Below, piece by piece: positions 24,936 to 33,955 of a stretch of 40,143 nucleotides of DNA (the stretch's first letter is position 1; every line of letters starts with the position of its first letter). Position numbers and translations under genes: made by a program. Source of the stretch: Victivallaceae bacterium (GTDB lineage: Bacteria; Verrucomicrobiota; Lentisphaeria; Victivallales; Victivallaceae); assembly GCA_018400135.1 (NCBI GenBank), contig JAGYNC010000002.1:1-40143 (forward strand), written 5' to 3'. The notes under the pieces are model-generated. The model was not told where the DNA came from. It searched no databases and saw only the letters and a list, made by a program, of their open reading frames with translations.

Positions 24936-27112
24936 ATAAGTTAGTTTTGTGCATTTTCTTATTGGCAATTTTGAATGTTACTCATGGCAAAGAACAGTTA
25001 ATTGAAGGAGTTTGGAAGAGTACGCCAATTAATCGTGAGTGGCATGAATTAATTAAGGAATCCCCGTGGCAAAATAACACTTTGGGTAATGACCACAGTG
25101 TGCCTGAACCATGGACAGAGATGCAGACTTCAAAAACAGCTATTAAGTGTTGGAACCGCACGGTTGAATTTGCAGGACACGCCCTGCCACAACAACTTAT
25201 AAGTGCAAATGAGACTTTACTTGAAGGCCCATTTAAAATACGCGTACACAGCGAAGGCAAATGGCATGAGTCCAGTGCCGGAACCGGTAGGATAATTAAA
25301 AAGTTTCCCGATAAGGTGGTTTGGGAAGGGAAGTGTAATGTAAACGAAATACCAGTCGTTACAAAAATTCAAGTAGAATTCGATGGCTTTAGCTGGATTA
25401 CATTACAATTTGGCCCTACCCCTTCGGGAATAAAAATCAAACGCCTAACTCTAGATATCCCGATATTACGGCATAATGCAGAGTACTACTGGAAAAGTTT
25501 TGAAGGATATGCTCCATTTCTCATTAAAGACATGTGGGGAAAGGTCAAAAATAGAAAAATGAATCTCCAACGATTTACTTTGGCGAGTGATAAACGAGGA
25601 ATGAGTTTTTTCGCGGAAGGTCTGAAAGGTTGGATTCTAGACCGCAGAAGTCGACAGGTAGAGTGGCTTCCAAGCGAGGATGCCGTAACCGTCCGTTTTA
25701 ATATTATAGATTCTTATGTAGCGCGTGCTCTTGAAAAGCAGCATACAGTACAGTTAGGGTATACAACTTTACCTATACGTCCTTTTGATCGAAAACTGCG
25801 TAGATACATCGTAAATATTAATGGTCGAGAGCCGGAATATTACAAGGGTATTGCGGGCACTGATATGAGCTTGGCTTCAATTCGCTTGACTTCTTTTATT
25901 CCTGATAATGCTAGAGAAGCAAAGCACAAAAAAACACCCGTATACATTGACAGCTACGTGCCAATAGAAAATGCGGAACCATTCAATCCAGAAGCATTTA
26001 AAAAGTACATAAAACTTTGGCGGGATAAATATCCACGTACTAAACTCGCACTTTACACCGTGGGTAATGAACACAATATACTTGATCCGGTTTTTAGAAA
26101 AAATTATAAAGCATGGAGTGCCACTACCACTCCTTTAACAAAAAACGATTTGGATGAAGCTTTGCAAAAAGCGGGACAAGCTCCTGGTACAAGATATGTA
26201 TGTGGCTGGAACCAAGAATACATCGATTACAAGGTGTTTTACTTATTGTGGTGGTTCGATAAACTGGGATTAGACGGTTATTACTATGATAATCAAACTT
26301 TTGTGCCATGTAACAACCCGGCTCACAAAGAACATCAGTTTAAAGACCACAAAGGACGCTTTTTAAGTATTGCCCCGATTCGTCAATACCGACAAATGAT
26401 GAAACGTGTATATAAAGAAATTAAAAAACGGAAAAAGGATTCTATTATTATTGGTCACGGGATTCCAATGTCGGCACCATTTTGTGATATAGCTATTGAC
26501 GGAGAATGCTTGTTGAAATTAGCAGGTGAACATGGATACTACACGCATTTTGTTTCTGCGGAAGACTGTAGAACTCCTTATTTTAGTGGACATCTTTCAG
26601 GTTTTGCAAAACTATTATTGCCAGAATATAGGAGTAAATTTGCTTGGGGGAAACAGTCGGTAAAACCAACACGTGCTATGTTGAGTTTGTTGTGGATGGC
26701 AGATTTGAGTTATTGGCGAGCTTGGAGTAATGGTAATGTTCTTGACAATGATGCAAGGGTTAGAGGAGAATTTAAGATATGGGAAGCAGAATACGTTCCA
26801 TATTGGGAACATCAAACTGCACTTGTTGATATAAAGGATGTTTATGTTACAATTTACAGCAAAAAGCAGGCGGCGTTGTTAGCGGTTTCCAGCCCGACCC
26901 CCCAAACCCCGGCAGGTGAAGCGACAGTGTCAATCGACCTGAATAAACTTTTTCCAGAGTTGACGTTCGAGCAACGTAGGCAATTGAGCGCTTTTGATGC
27001 CGAAACAGGAGATGCATTGGAATTCCGTAAAATGATGTCAATGAATATTATCGGCATGGATATAAACGTAAATGTTCCCAATCAAGATTTCAGGCTCATA
27101 GAGATAAAATAG
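24932..27112 (+). CDS. exported DUF6067-like glycoside hydrolase-type protein
   Basis: The 726-residue protein has a signal peptide (MNKLVLCIFLLAILNVTHG) and reads like the DUF6067-type glycoside hydrolase group found with polysaccharide loci. An N-terminal beta-sandwich (about 25-270, with WITLQFGPTPSGIKIKRL and KGWILDRRSRQVEWLP) precedes a TIM-barrel-like core with LGYTTLPIRPFDRKLRR, a strand DGYYYDNQTFVPCNNP carrying likely functional acids, SIIIGHGIPM and FCDIAIDGECLLKLAGEHG. A small C-terminal sandwich follows near residues 650-720. The family name is given by resemblance only, and the substrate is unknown. It is coupled to the LamG gene and 9 bases upstream of the CBM9-like gene, which suggests an exported three-protein module. 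Confidence 0.62.
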   Translation: MNKLVLCIFLLAILNVTHGKEQLIEGVWKSTPINREWHELIKESPWQNNTLGNDHSVPEPWTEMQTSKTAIKCWNRTVEFAGHALPQQLISANETLLEGPFKIRVHSEGKWHESSAGTGRIIKKFPDKVVWEGKCNVNEIPVVTKIQVEFDGFSWITLQFGPTPSGIKIKRLTLDIPILRHNAEYYWKSFEGYAPFLIKDMWGKVKNRKMNLQRFTLASDKRGMSFFAEGLKGWILDRRSRQVEWLPSEDAVTVRFNIIDSYVARALEKQHTVQLGYTTLPIRPFDRKLRRYIVNINGREPEYYKGIAGTDMSLASIRLTSFIPDNAREAKHKKTPVYIDSYVPIENAEPFNPEAFKKYIKLWRDKYPRTKLALYTVGNEHNILDPVFRKNYKAWSATTTPLTKNDLDEALQKAGQAPGTRYVCGWNQEYIDYKVFYLLWWFDKLGLDGYYYDNQTFVPCNNPAHKEHQFKDHKGRFLSIAPIRQYRQMMKRVYKEIKKRKKDSIIIGHGIPMSAPFCDIAIDGECLLKLAGEHGYYTHFVSAEDCRTPYFSGHLSGFAKLLLPEYRSKFAWGKQSVKPTRAMLSLLWMADLSYWRAWSNGNVLDNDARVRGEFKIWEAEYVPYWEHQTALVDIKDVYVTIYSKKQAALLAVSSPTPQTPAGEATVSIDLNKLFPELTFEQRRQLSAFDAETGDALEFRKMMSMNIIGMDINVNVPNQDFRLIEIK

Positions 27113-27121
27113 GAAATTATT

Positions 27122-27802
27122 ATGTATAAAATTATTATTATATGTTTCATGGCTTGTAGCTCTTTATTGGCGGGTGATTTTGTAAAAGAAATAAGGGTAA
27201 ATTACGCTAGTTCTCCCCCCGTAATAGACGGAATCCTCGAAGACAAATGCTGGGCAAAAGAAAAAAAGTTAAGCGATTTCCGTAAATTAAATGCGGCAGA
27301 CATTTTGGCTTTTCCACAGACTACCGTACAATTACTTCATGATAAAAAAAATCTTTATATAGGCTTAAAGGTGAAAAATCCTTTAATAAAAAATATTCCT
27401 GAAGAAAAACATCCCCAGGAAGACGAAAAACAAGCATTTAAATATGATTGTGTAGAGTTCTATTTCTCGGAAAGTAAAACGCAATATGCTTTTTTTGTTG
27501 TTAATGCGCAAGGCTTCAAAGGTGAAGCATTATTTCCCGGCTATGATGCAGATAATTTTTCCTGGAATTGCGAATGGCAGGCAAGAGTTAAACGTTTTGA
27601 TAATTTCTGGACGGCAGAAATTGTGATTCCTTTTGAATCGTTGGAATTTGAATTAAAAACCAAAGAAGCAGTGCTATGGACGAATTTTGCGAGAACTTTC
27701 GCTCAAGGACGTGTAGATAGTAAAAAATATTCCGTGCACAGTTCATTGAACCCTGAATATGGTGGATTTCACGCACTGGGCATAAAACTGATTATGCAAT
27801 AG
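27122..27802 (+). CDS. exported CBM9-like carbohydrate-binding protein
   Basis: This 226-residue protein has a signal peptide (MYKIIIICFMACSSLLAG) and one CBM9-like domain (about 24-224). The motifs are PPVIDGILEDKCWAKEKKLSDF, TVQLLHDKKNLYIGLKVKNP, DCVEFYFSESKTQYAFFVVNAQG, ECEWQARVK-type strand NCEWQARVKRFDNFWTAEIVIPFESL and the final GGFHALGIKL. CBM9-like modules bind sugar chain ends in xylanases; stand-alone forms of this type are common in PVC and Bacteroidetes polysaccharide loci. It probably helps hold the glycan or acts with the preceding glycosidase-like protein. Nine bases separate the genes, so they share an mRNA. Confidence 0.8.
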   Translation: MYKIIIICFMACSSLLAGDFVKEIRVNYASSPPVIDGILEDKCWAKEKKLSDFRKLNAADILAFPQTTVQLLHDKKNLYIGLKVKNPLIKNIPEEKHPQEDEKQAFKYDCVEFYFSESKTQYAFFVVNAQGFKGEALFPGYDADNFSWNCEWQARVKRFDNFWTAEIVIPFESLEFELKTKEAVLWTNFARTFAQGRVDSKKYSVHSSLNPEYGGFHALGIKLIMQ

Positions 27803-27824
27803 CTTTCCATACAAACATCATAAA

Positions 27825-29126
27825 ATGCTATTTTCAAGAGAAATTCAGATAAAGAAAAAGGTTCAGGTCTGCATTGTAGGCGGTGGCCCCGCCGGATGTG
27901 CGGCAGCCATTGCGGCAGCACGGCACGGCGTAAAAGTTTTCTTGGCGGAAGCTCATACCTGCTTGGGCGGACTCAGCACTGCCGGAGGTGTCCCAATATT
28001 CATGACGTTTTCTGATGGAGAAAATTTTGTGGCTGACGGAATTGGACGCGAAATACTTGATCGGATGAATATTGAGGATACAGCAAGTCCAATGCCTAAC
28101 AGTATCAGTGCTGAAATATTGAAGCGCTTGTATGAAAAAATGTTACTGGAAGCCGATGTGGACTTTTCTTTCATGACTGAATTCATTGGAACCGAAGCTA
28201 GTGACAATAGCATTACCCATGCAATATTTAATGCGAAAAGTGGGTTATTTGCGGTGGAAGCGGATATATTTATCGATTGCACCGGCGACGGGTGCTTTGC
28301 TGCACGGGCTGGAGCAAAAGTCATGATCGGAGACAAAAACAACAAAGTTATGCCTGCCACGTTATGCTCTTTATGGGCAGGCATTGACTGGGCACAATTT
28401 AGAAAATCAGGAGTCAATCCAAAACAAATTTTGCTTCAAGCCTTTAAAGATGGCATCTTCAGGAATAATGATCCACATCATACCGGCATCAATCAAACCG
28501 GCAAGAATCTTGGTGGCGGCAATATGGGGCATCTTTTCGGACTCGATCCCTTAGATGAAATTTCATTAACAAAAGGTTTAATTGAAGGGCGTAAACAAGC
28601 GGTGGAATTCGAACGCTTTTATAGAAAATACATGCCAGGCTACGAAACCGTGGAATTAGCGGCAACGGCCTCACTGCCTGGGATTCGTGAATCTCGCCGG
28701 GTTGTGGGTGATTATATCCTTAACATAGATGATTATAAAACCAAACGTATTTTCGCTGATGAAATTGGCCGTTACTCATATCCCATCGATATCCATCCTG
28801 CAACAACTAAGCGAAAAGACCAGGCTGAATTTAAACGTTTGATAAATTCATTACGTTATAAAACAGGAGAAAGTTATGGAATCCCTTACAGAATATTAAC
28901 GGTAAATGGATTTAATAACTTGTTGGTTGCAGGACGTTGCGTAAGCACTGATCGGCCATTGCAAAGCTCAATCCGAGTTATGCCAGGATGCTTTATCACT
29001 GGCCAAGTAGCCGGTGTTGCTGCCGCAATTGCGGCAGAACATAATGTAGGCATTCGTGATTTTGATATTTATAACCTCCAACTACGACTGAAAAATATCG
29101 GCGCATTTCTTCCAAATTTTGTGTAA
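27825..29126 (+). CDS. FAD-dependent oxidoreductase, FAD_oxidored family
   Basis: The 433-residue protein binds FAD through VCIVGGGPAGCAAAIAAARHG (Rossmann GxGxxG at 18-24) and a trailing acidic residue (AEAHTCLGGLSTAGGVP). IFIDCTGDGCFAARAGA is the second dinucleotide signature, and LLVAGRCVSTDRPLQSSIRVMPGCFITGQVAG closes the FAD site, as in the FAD_oxidored family. No signal peptide is seen, so it is cytoplasmic. Such oxidoreductases are found in glycosidase clusters of PVC bacteria, where they may oxidise a sugar hydroxyl or an aglycone; that role is not established and the acceptor is unknown. It lies 22 bases behind the CBM9-like gene. Confidence 0.82.
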   Translation: MLFSREIQIKKKVQVCIVGGGPAGCAAAIAAARHGVKVFLAEAHTCLGGLSTAGGVPIFMTFSDGENFVADGIGREILDRMNIEDTASPMPNSISAEILKRLYEKMLLEADVDFSFMTEFIGTEASDNSITHAIFNAKSGLFAVEADIFIDCTGDGCFAARAGAKVMIGDKNNKVMPATLCSLWAGIDWAQFRKSGVNPKQILLQAFKDGIFRNNDPHHTGINQTGKNLGGGNMGHLFGLDPLDEISLTKGLIEGRKQAVEFERFYRKYMPGYETVELAATASLPGIRESRRVVGDYILNIDDYKTKRIFADEIGRYSYPIDIHPATTKRKDQAEFKRLINSLRYKTGESYGIPYRILTVNGFNNLLVAGRCVSTDRPLQSSIRVMPGCFITGQVAGVAAAIAAEHNVGIRDFDIYNLQLRLKNIGAFLPNFV

Positions 29127-29200
29127 ATACAATATTTCATTTAAAACTTACAGACCTTAAAGAACTTAGGGTATAATCAAATAAAATCAAAAACGATAAA

Positions 29201-31432
29201 ATGAAAACTTTAAAACAAAAATTGAATAAAATGACGGGAATGGGATTTTATAAGCTCCAAGCATTTATTGAACTTAAAAATAAAACCATCAAGCCGATAA
29301 AACATGATTTTATCCTTAATCTCGCAGAAAATCGGGCACATATTAGTCTAACTTATACCGAAAGCATTGAAGAGGATTTATATTTTGAAATCTGTAAGTC
29401 GCATATAATCTGCAAGCGATTAACTCGCAATGCTTCGAAAAAAGTGGCAAAAATCCGCGAAACCGGATTTCGAATAGATGGACTAAATCTGGGTGATAAG
29501 GCTGATAATGATTATTTTTATCATGTCGAAAATCCTCGCATTTATGATAAGATGACTATAAAACTTGATACTATTCGCTCTCCTGATATGGCTAAAGACA
29601 GCGGTTACGATGTACAAGCCGGCAACCGCTGGTCGGACCCGGGAACGGTTTCCGAACGTATTGGACGGTCGCCATATCAGCCTTTCCCTGCTATCGGCTT
29701 GAGCAATTATGCTGTAAAGTCTGGACTAGTTCACGGAACATTGTCGCAGGATGTGTTTTTTCATAATTATTTAGTCGGACATTCTAAAAATGGAGCATTC
29801 CTGGATATCCGTTCCGGCTTTAAGGCTGTTGCCTCCCGAGAGTTACAGGCCGGGGAAAGCATTACTGATGTATGGTATCTTGGCAAGGCGGAAAATGCTG
29901 ACAATATCGAAAAGGTTTTTGCGGAATACTGCGAGGTACTCAGGAAATATTTGCCGCCATTGTGGGGGGCTACTGCCATAAACCGGAACTCGCTGGTTTG
30001 GGGTTCGTGGAATGATAGTATTTACAGGGATATTAACAGTGAACGTTTGGTCAAAAATGCCGAATTTATCTCCGCCAACTTTCCCATGGTCGAATGGCTG
30101 CAAATTGATGATGGTTATGCTAAATATGACAAGGTTGCACATGGTTTGGGGATGCCTTATGAAGGTGAAGAAGGATTGAATAAAGAGAAATTTCCCGAAG
30201 GTTTCAAGGGCTTTACCGACAGAATAAAGCAAACAAACTTGCGCCCTGCAGTGTGGATTGGCGGTTCTTGTCCTGATGAAACCAGTATTGCACAGGAAAA
30301 ACCGCAATGGGGAGCTAAATATGATTTCCGCCTGCCTAATCATCTGATTTTGGATATTAGCCAGCAGGAAGTACGCGAATATGTAGAAAAAGCTTTAGAT
30401 TTCTTTTTCAAGGATGGTGGCTTTGAGGGAATGAAACATGATTTCTGGAGTTATCCATTTGAAGCCAGCGAAGACCTGCTCAAAAACAAACATCGCTCCG
30501 GATATGAATGGAGGGAATGGTGGTTGAGCGAAATTCGTAAGCGTATTCCTGACAATGCTTACCTTCAGACCGGCTGTGATATTGTGATGGGAAACCCTTT
30601 CCTGGGAAAATATTTTACCAATTATCGCTATGGCATTGATATTGGTGGTGGTGAATGGAAGAATGTCAAAGCGACGTTTTTATGGGGAGCTGCGTGTTTT
30701 GCCACTCATACTGGCGACTTATTTGTGCCGAACAGCGATTCCGTAGGACTGTTTCCGGGACTAACCGATGACGAAGCACTATTGTGTATTAATTACTGTC
30801 TTATCAGTCGTTCAATGGTTGAAATAGCAGGCTGGTTGTATAAAGAAGATACGGATAATCCGCGTTTCGCCATATTGAAAAAAGCAGTATGTTGCATAAA
30901 TAATGGACAAGATGTATTCTTTGTTGATTACGACTATCGTTTAAAAGATGATGCTCCTGAAGTATGGTACATAAAAACTCCACATTTTTCCACTTTGAGT
31001 GAAACCCCAGGTCTACCTCTTCGAACAGTGGCGTTATTTAACCTGAAAGACGAAGTTAAAAATTTTGAAATTAAATTTAGTTCTTTAGAGCTTGATGAAG
31101 ACAGCTATTTTGTTAAAAACGTTTGGACAAACGATTGTTCTGTTGAACAAAAAATTAAATGCACTTTGCCTGCTCACTGCAGTGCTTTGTACATGATTAG
31201 TTCACGAAATAAACCACAATTGCTTGACTCAAATATTAAGATTGATTCGGTACAATTGGGGAATAATTTCATGACTTTTAATTTTGGCTATACCGGCAAT
31301 TATGAATTGATGCTTTCACACAAACCTATTAATATGGACTATTTTGAAACAAACAGTGGTTTTATTGTTTCCGGCAAAGCAGATATCCATAAAAATTTAG
31401 TCATAAAATACAGCAGTAATAATAAAAATTGA
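29201..31432 (+). CDS. GH36-like alpha-galactosidase-type protein
   Basis: This 743-residue cytoplasmic protein has the layout of the GH36 / raffinose-synthase-type clan: an N-terminal beta-supersandwich (about 1-255), a TIM barrel (about 265-600) and a C-terminal sandwich. Barrel motifs are LVWGSWND, MVEWLQIDDGY, RPAVWIGG, and the nucleophile strand GMKHDFW with Asp414 (KxD). The candidate acid/base Asp lies in YRYGIDIGGGEW. Members cleave or transfer alpha-galactosyl units. The sequence is far enough from classical enzymes that the exact sugar cannot be named. No signal peptide is present. It follows the oxidoreductase by 74 bases and precedes the phosphorylase by 31. Confidence 0.8.
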   Translation: MKTLKQKLNKMTGMGFYKLQAFIELKNKTIKPIKHDFILNLAENRAHISLTYTESIEEDLYFEICKSHIICKRLTRNASKKVAKIRETGFRIDGLNLGDKADNDYFYHVENPRIYDKMTIKLDTIRSPDMAKDSGYDVQAGNRWSDPGTVSERIGRSPYQPFPAIGLSNYAVKSGLVHGTLSQDVFFHNYLVGHSKNGAFLDIRSGFKAVASRELQAGESITDVWYLGKAENADNIEKVFAEYCEVLRKYLPPLWGATAINRNSLVWGSWNDSIYRDINSERLVKNAEFISANFPMVEWLQIDDGYAKYDKVAHGLGMPYEGEEGLNKEKFPEGFKGFTDRIKQTNLRPAVWIGGSCPDETSIAQEKPQWGAKYDFRLPNHLILDISQQEVREYVEKALDFFFKDGGFEGMKHDFWSYPFEASEDLLKNKHRSGYEWREWWLSEIRKRIPDNAYLQTGCDIVMGNPFLGKYFTNYRYGIDIGGGEWKNVKATFLWGAACFATHTGDLFVPNSDSVGLFPGLTDDEALLCINYCLISRSMVEIAGWLYKEDTDNPRFAILKKAVCCINNGQDVFFVDYDYRLKDDAPEVWYIKTPHFSTLSETPGLPLRTVALFNLKDEVKNFEIKFSSLELDEDSYFVKNVWTNDCSVEQKIKCTLPAHCSALYMISSRNKPQLLDSNIKIDSVQLGNNFMTFNFGYTGNYELMLSHKPINMDYFETNSGFIVSGKADIHKNLVIKYSSNNKN

Positions 31433-31463
31433 TACCTATATATGAGTGACCTAAGGAATTGAC

Positions 31464-33842
31464 ATGAAGAATTATGGTCATTTTGATCAGGCAAAACGTG
31501 AATATGTAATTACTAATCCGATGACGCCGGAACCGTGGATTAATTATTTGGATGGTAATAGTAATCTAAGAGCTTTTGTTTCCAACGGCGCAGGAGGTAC
31601 TGTTTGGCATGGACAAGCCCATACCGGACGGCTTACTCGTTATCGTTTAAACGGCTTACCGATGGATACTCCTGGGTTCTATGTCTACATCAAAGATGGG
31701 AATGATGTCTGGTGCCCATCGTATTTTCCCACTATGACCGAACTGGATAGGTGGGAATGTCGGCACGGAATGGGTTACACATGCTTTAACGCTGTACATG
31801 AAAATATTCGTGTTCAACTAAAATATCTCATCCCATTAAATGATGAAATTTTGTTGTGGGATTTGACGATTAAAAACTGTTCCAAAACACCCCGTCAACT
31901 GGAGATTTATCCATATATTGACTACTCGTTGCATGATTTTGATAAAGACACCCTTTATTTCCTAGTCTGCGGTAATCAGGCCAAATACCGTTGGGACAAC
32001 ATAAGCGGAGGACTGCTGAGTGATTACTTCGCATTCGAAGCGCCATTTCCCGGCAATACACTTTTTTCCGCCAGTGAATCTTTCACCGAATTCGATATGA
32101 ACCGAAACAAATTCATCGGTCGAGGCCGGACTGAAGCCAATGCTATCGGACTTTGGGACGGGCTGAAAAATACTGAGGTTAAAGATGGCGGATTCTACGC
32201 ATGTGGCGTATTCAAGCTGCATTTTACTTTACAACCGGGACAGTCCAAAAGGGTTATTATCAAACTTGCAGCAGGAACTAGCCTCAATAAGATTAGATAT
32301 TTATCAGAGAAATACAACTCCACAGTGATGGTCGACAACGCAATTGAAGAACTCAACACGTGGTGGAAAAATAAACTGGAACGGAGCCAAGTTGAAACCC
32401 CTGACTCCAAAGCTGACGAAATGCTTAATGTCTGGCTACCCAAAAACATTCACACTACTATGCGCAATGGGCGGTCAATTTCACATCGTCACTCAGGTAA
32501 TAGTTCATCGCTGCGTTTTCGTGATACAATGCAGGACATTATGGCCGGGATCGATTTTTCTGCCGAAAGAACCCGTGGAATAATTTTGCTGCTCATGCAG
32601 TCGATTACCGCCTCCGGAAGAATTGTAACCAGTATTGATCCAACAACATATATCTGCCCAACTCCGCAACACACCCGTAGCGATGCAATTGTATGGGGTG
32701 TTTTGACATTATACAAATATCTTGCAGAAACTGGTGATATAACAATTTTAGATGAGGTTATCCCGTATTACGATGACAATAAAGGCTGTGTGCTTGAACA
32801 CTTAATCCGAGGCATGCACTTTATCGGAAAAAACATTGGCGAAAAAGGACTACCAAGGTTGTTCGATTGCGACTGGAACGATATGTTGCAGGTTTTTGCC
32901 AATGCCAAAGTCGGTGGCGAAAGTGTTATGCTGGCAGAGCAATATATCTACTCCGCAAAACTTCTGATTGAAATTCTCGAATATAGTGGACACCAAGAGG
33001 AGATACAGTTTTTTGAAAATAAAATTAATGATTTTTCAGAAATCCTTGCTTCTGATATCTGTTGGGACGGTGCATGGTTTAAACGTTTGCTTTATCCCAA
33101 TGCCGAAATAGGTAGCAAAAGCAACACAGAAGGAAAAATTTTCTTGAATACACAGAGTTGGGCAGCTATTTCCGGGGCATTACCTGAAAAGAAAGTTCGT
33201 ATTGCATTGGACAATGTTACCAAAATGCTTGACACTGAATGTGGAATCCGATTGTTTACTCCGCCGTTTACCACAATGATGGATGGAGTAACTCCTTTCA
33301 ACACCAATGCCCCAGGAGCTGGAGAAAATGGCGGGTTATTTCTTCATGCCAATACTTGGGCGATAATTGCTGAAACCATGATGAAAAATCCGCGTCAGGC
33401 CTGGAAGTATTTTTCTCAGATTCTGCCGAATAATCTCTCGAAACGGAATCCAGAACACTACGGACGTGAACCATACGCCTTTGCTTCCTGGATTTATGGG
33501 CCGGATCACGACGCATTCGGACATGCCGCACTCACCTGGCTTACCGGTGGTGCCGCCTGGGTTTACATAGCTGGAACAGAATATATTCTGGGAATAAGAT
33601 CAACTCTCAAAGGGCTGGTAATAGATCCTTGTATTCCTCCCGAATGGAACGGATTCAAGGTTAAACGCATAGTGCGCGGCGCAGAATATCATATTAACGT
33701 TAGTAACCCATATAAAATTGGATGTGGGATAACAAAATTGACAATTGGTGGTAAATCTGTTGACAATAATACAATCCCGTACGAGTTGGCTGGAAAAATC
33801 ATCAATATTGCAGCAACCATCGATGGTAAACAATCGGCCTGA
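31464..33842 (+). CDS. GH94-like disaccharide phosphorylase
   Basis: The 792-residue protein matches the GH94 (cellobiose / chitobiose phosphorylase-type) family, which splits a beta-linked disaccharide with inorganic phosphate to a sugar 1-phosphate plus free sugar. Visible are the N-terminal sandwich with LRAFVSNGAGGTVW and GRLTRYRLNGLPMDTPG, the (alpha/alpha)6 barrel with SSLRFRDTMQDIMAGI, TRSDAIVWGVLTLYKYL, and DWNDMLQVFA carrying the general-acid Asp (Asp470-Asp473 region). Further on are GGLFLHANTWAIIAETM and GREPYAFASWIYGPDHDAFGHAALTWLTGG. It lacks a signal peptide and so acts on imported oligosaccharide, saving ATP. The sugar is unknown. It follows the GH36-like gene by 31 bases. Confidence 0.86.
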   Translation: MKNYGHFDQAKREYVITNPMTPEPWINYLDGNSNLRAFVSNGAGGTVWHGQAHTGRLTRYRLNGLPMDTPGFYVYIKDGNDVWCPSYFPTMTELDRWECRHGMGYTCFNAVHENIRVQLKYLIPLNDEILLWDLTIKNCSKTPRQLEIYPYIDYSLHDFDKDTLYFLVCGNQAKYRWDNISGGLLSDYFAFEAPFPGNTLFSASESFTEFDMNRNKFIGRGRTEANAIGLWDGLKNTEVKDGGFYACGVFKLHFTLQPGQSKRVIIKLAAGTSLNKIRYLSEKYNSTVMVDNAIEELNTWWKNKLERSQVETPDSKADEMLNVWLPKNIHTTMRNGRSISHRHSGNSSSLRFRDTMQDIMAGIDFSAERTRGIILLLMQSITASGRIVTSIDPTTYICPTPQHTRSDAIVWGVLTLYKYLAETGDITILDEVIPYYDDNKGCVLEHLIRGMHFIGKNIGEKGLPRLFDCDWNDMLQVFANAKVGGESVMLAEQYIYSAKLLIEILEYSGHQEEIQFFENKINDFSEILASDICWDGAWFKRLLYPNAEIGSKSNTEGKIFLNTQSWAAISGALPEKKVRIALDNVTKMLDTECGIRLFTPPFTTMMDGVTPFNTNAPGAGENGGLFLHANTWAIIAETMMKNPRQAWKYFSQILPNNLSKRNPEHYGREPYAFASWIYGPDHDAFGHAALTWLTGGAAWVYIAGTEYILGIRSTLKGLVIDPCIPPEWNGFKVKRIVRGAEYHINVSNPYKIGCGITKLTIGGKSVDNNTIPYELAGKIINIAATIDGKQSA

Positions 33843-33955
33843 GAAAAATATCGAACAAATGTGTTTAAGGAGCATCCCCCTACCGAAAATTCAGGATTTC
33901 AATTCGTTGGCAATCCGCACATAAAAAATATGAACAAGCAAAAGAAGGGAATAAA

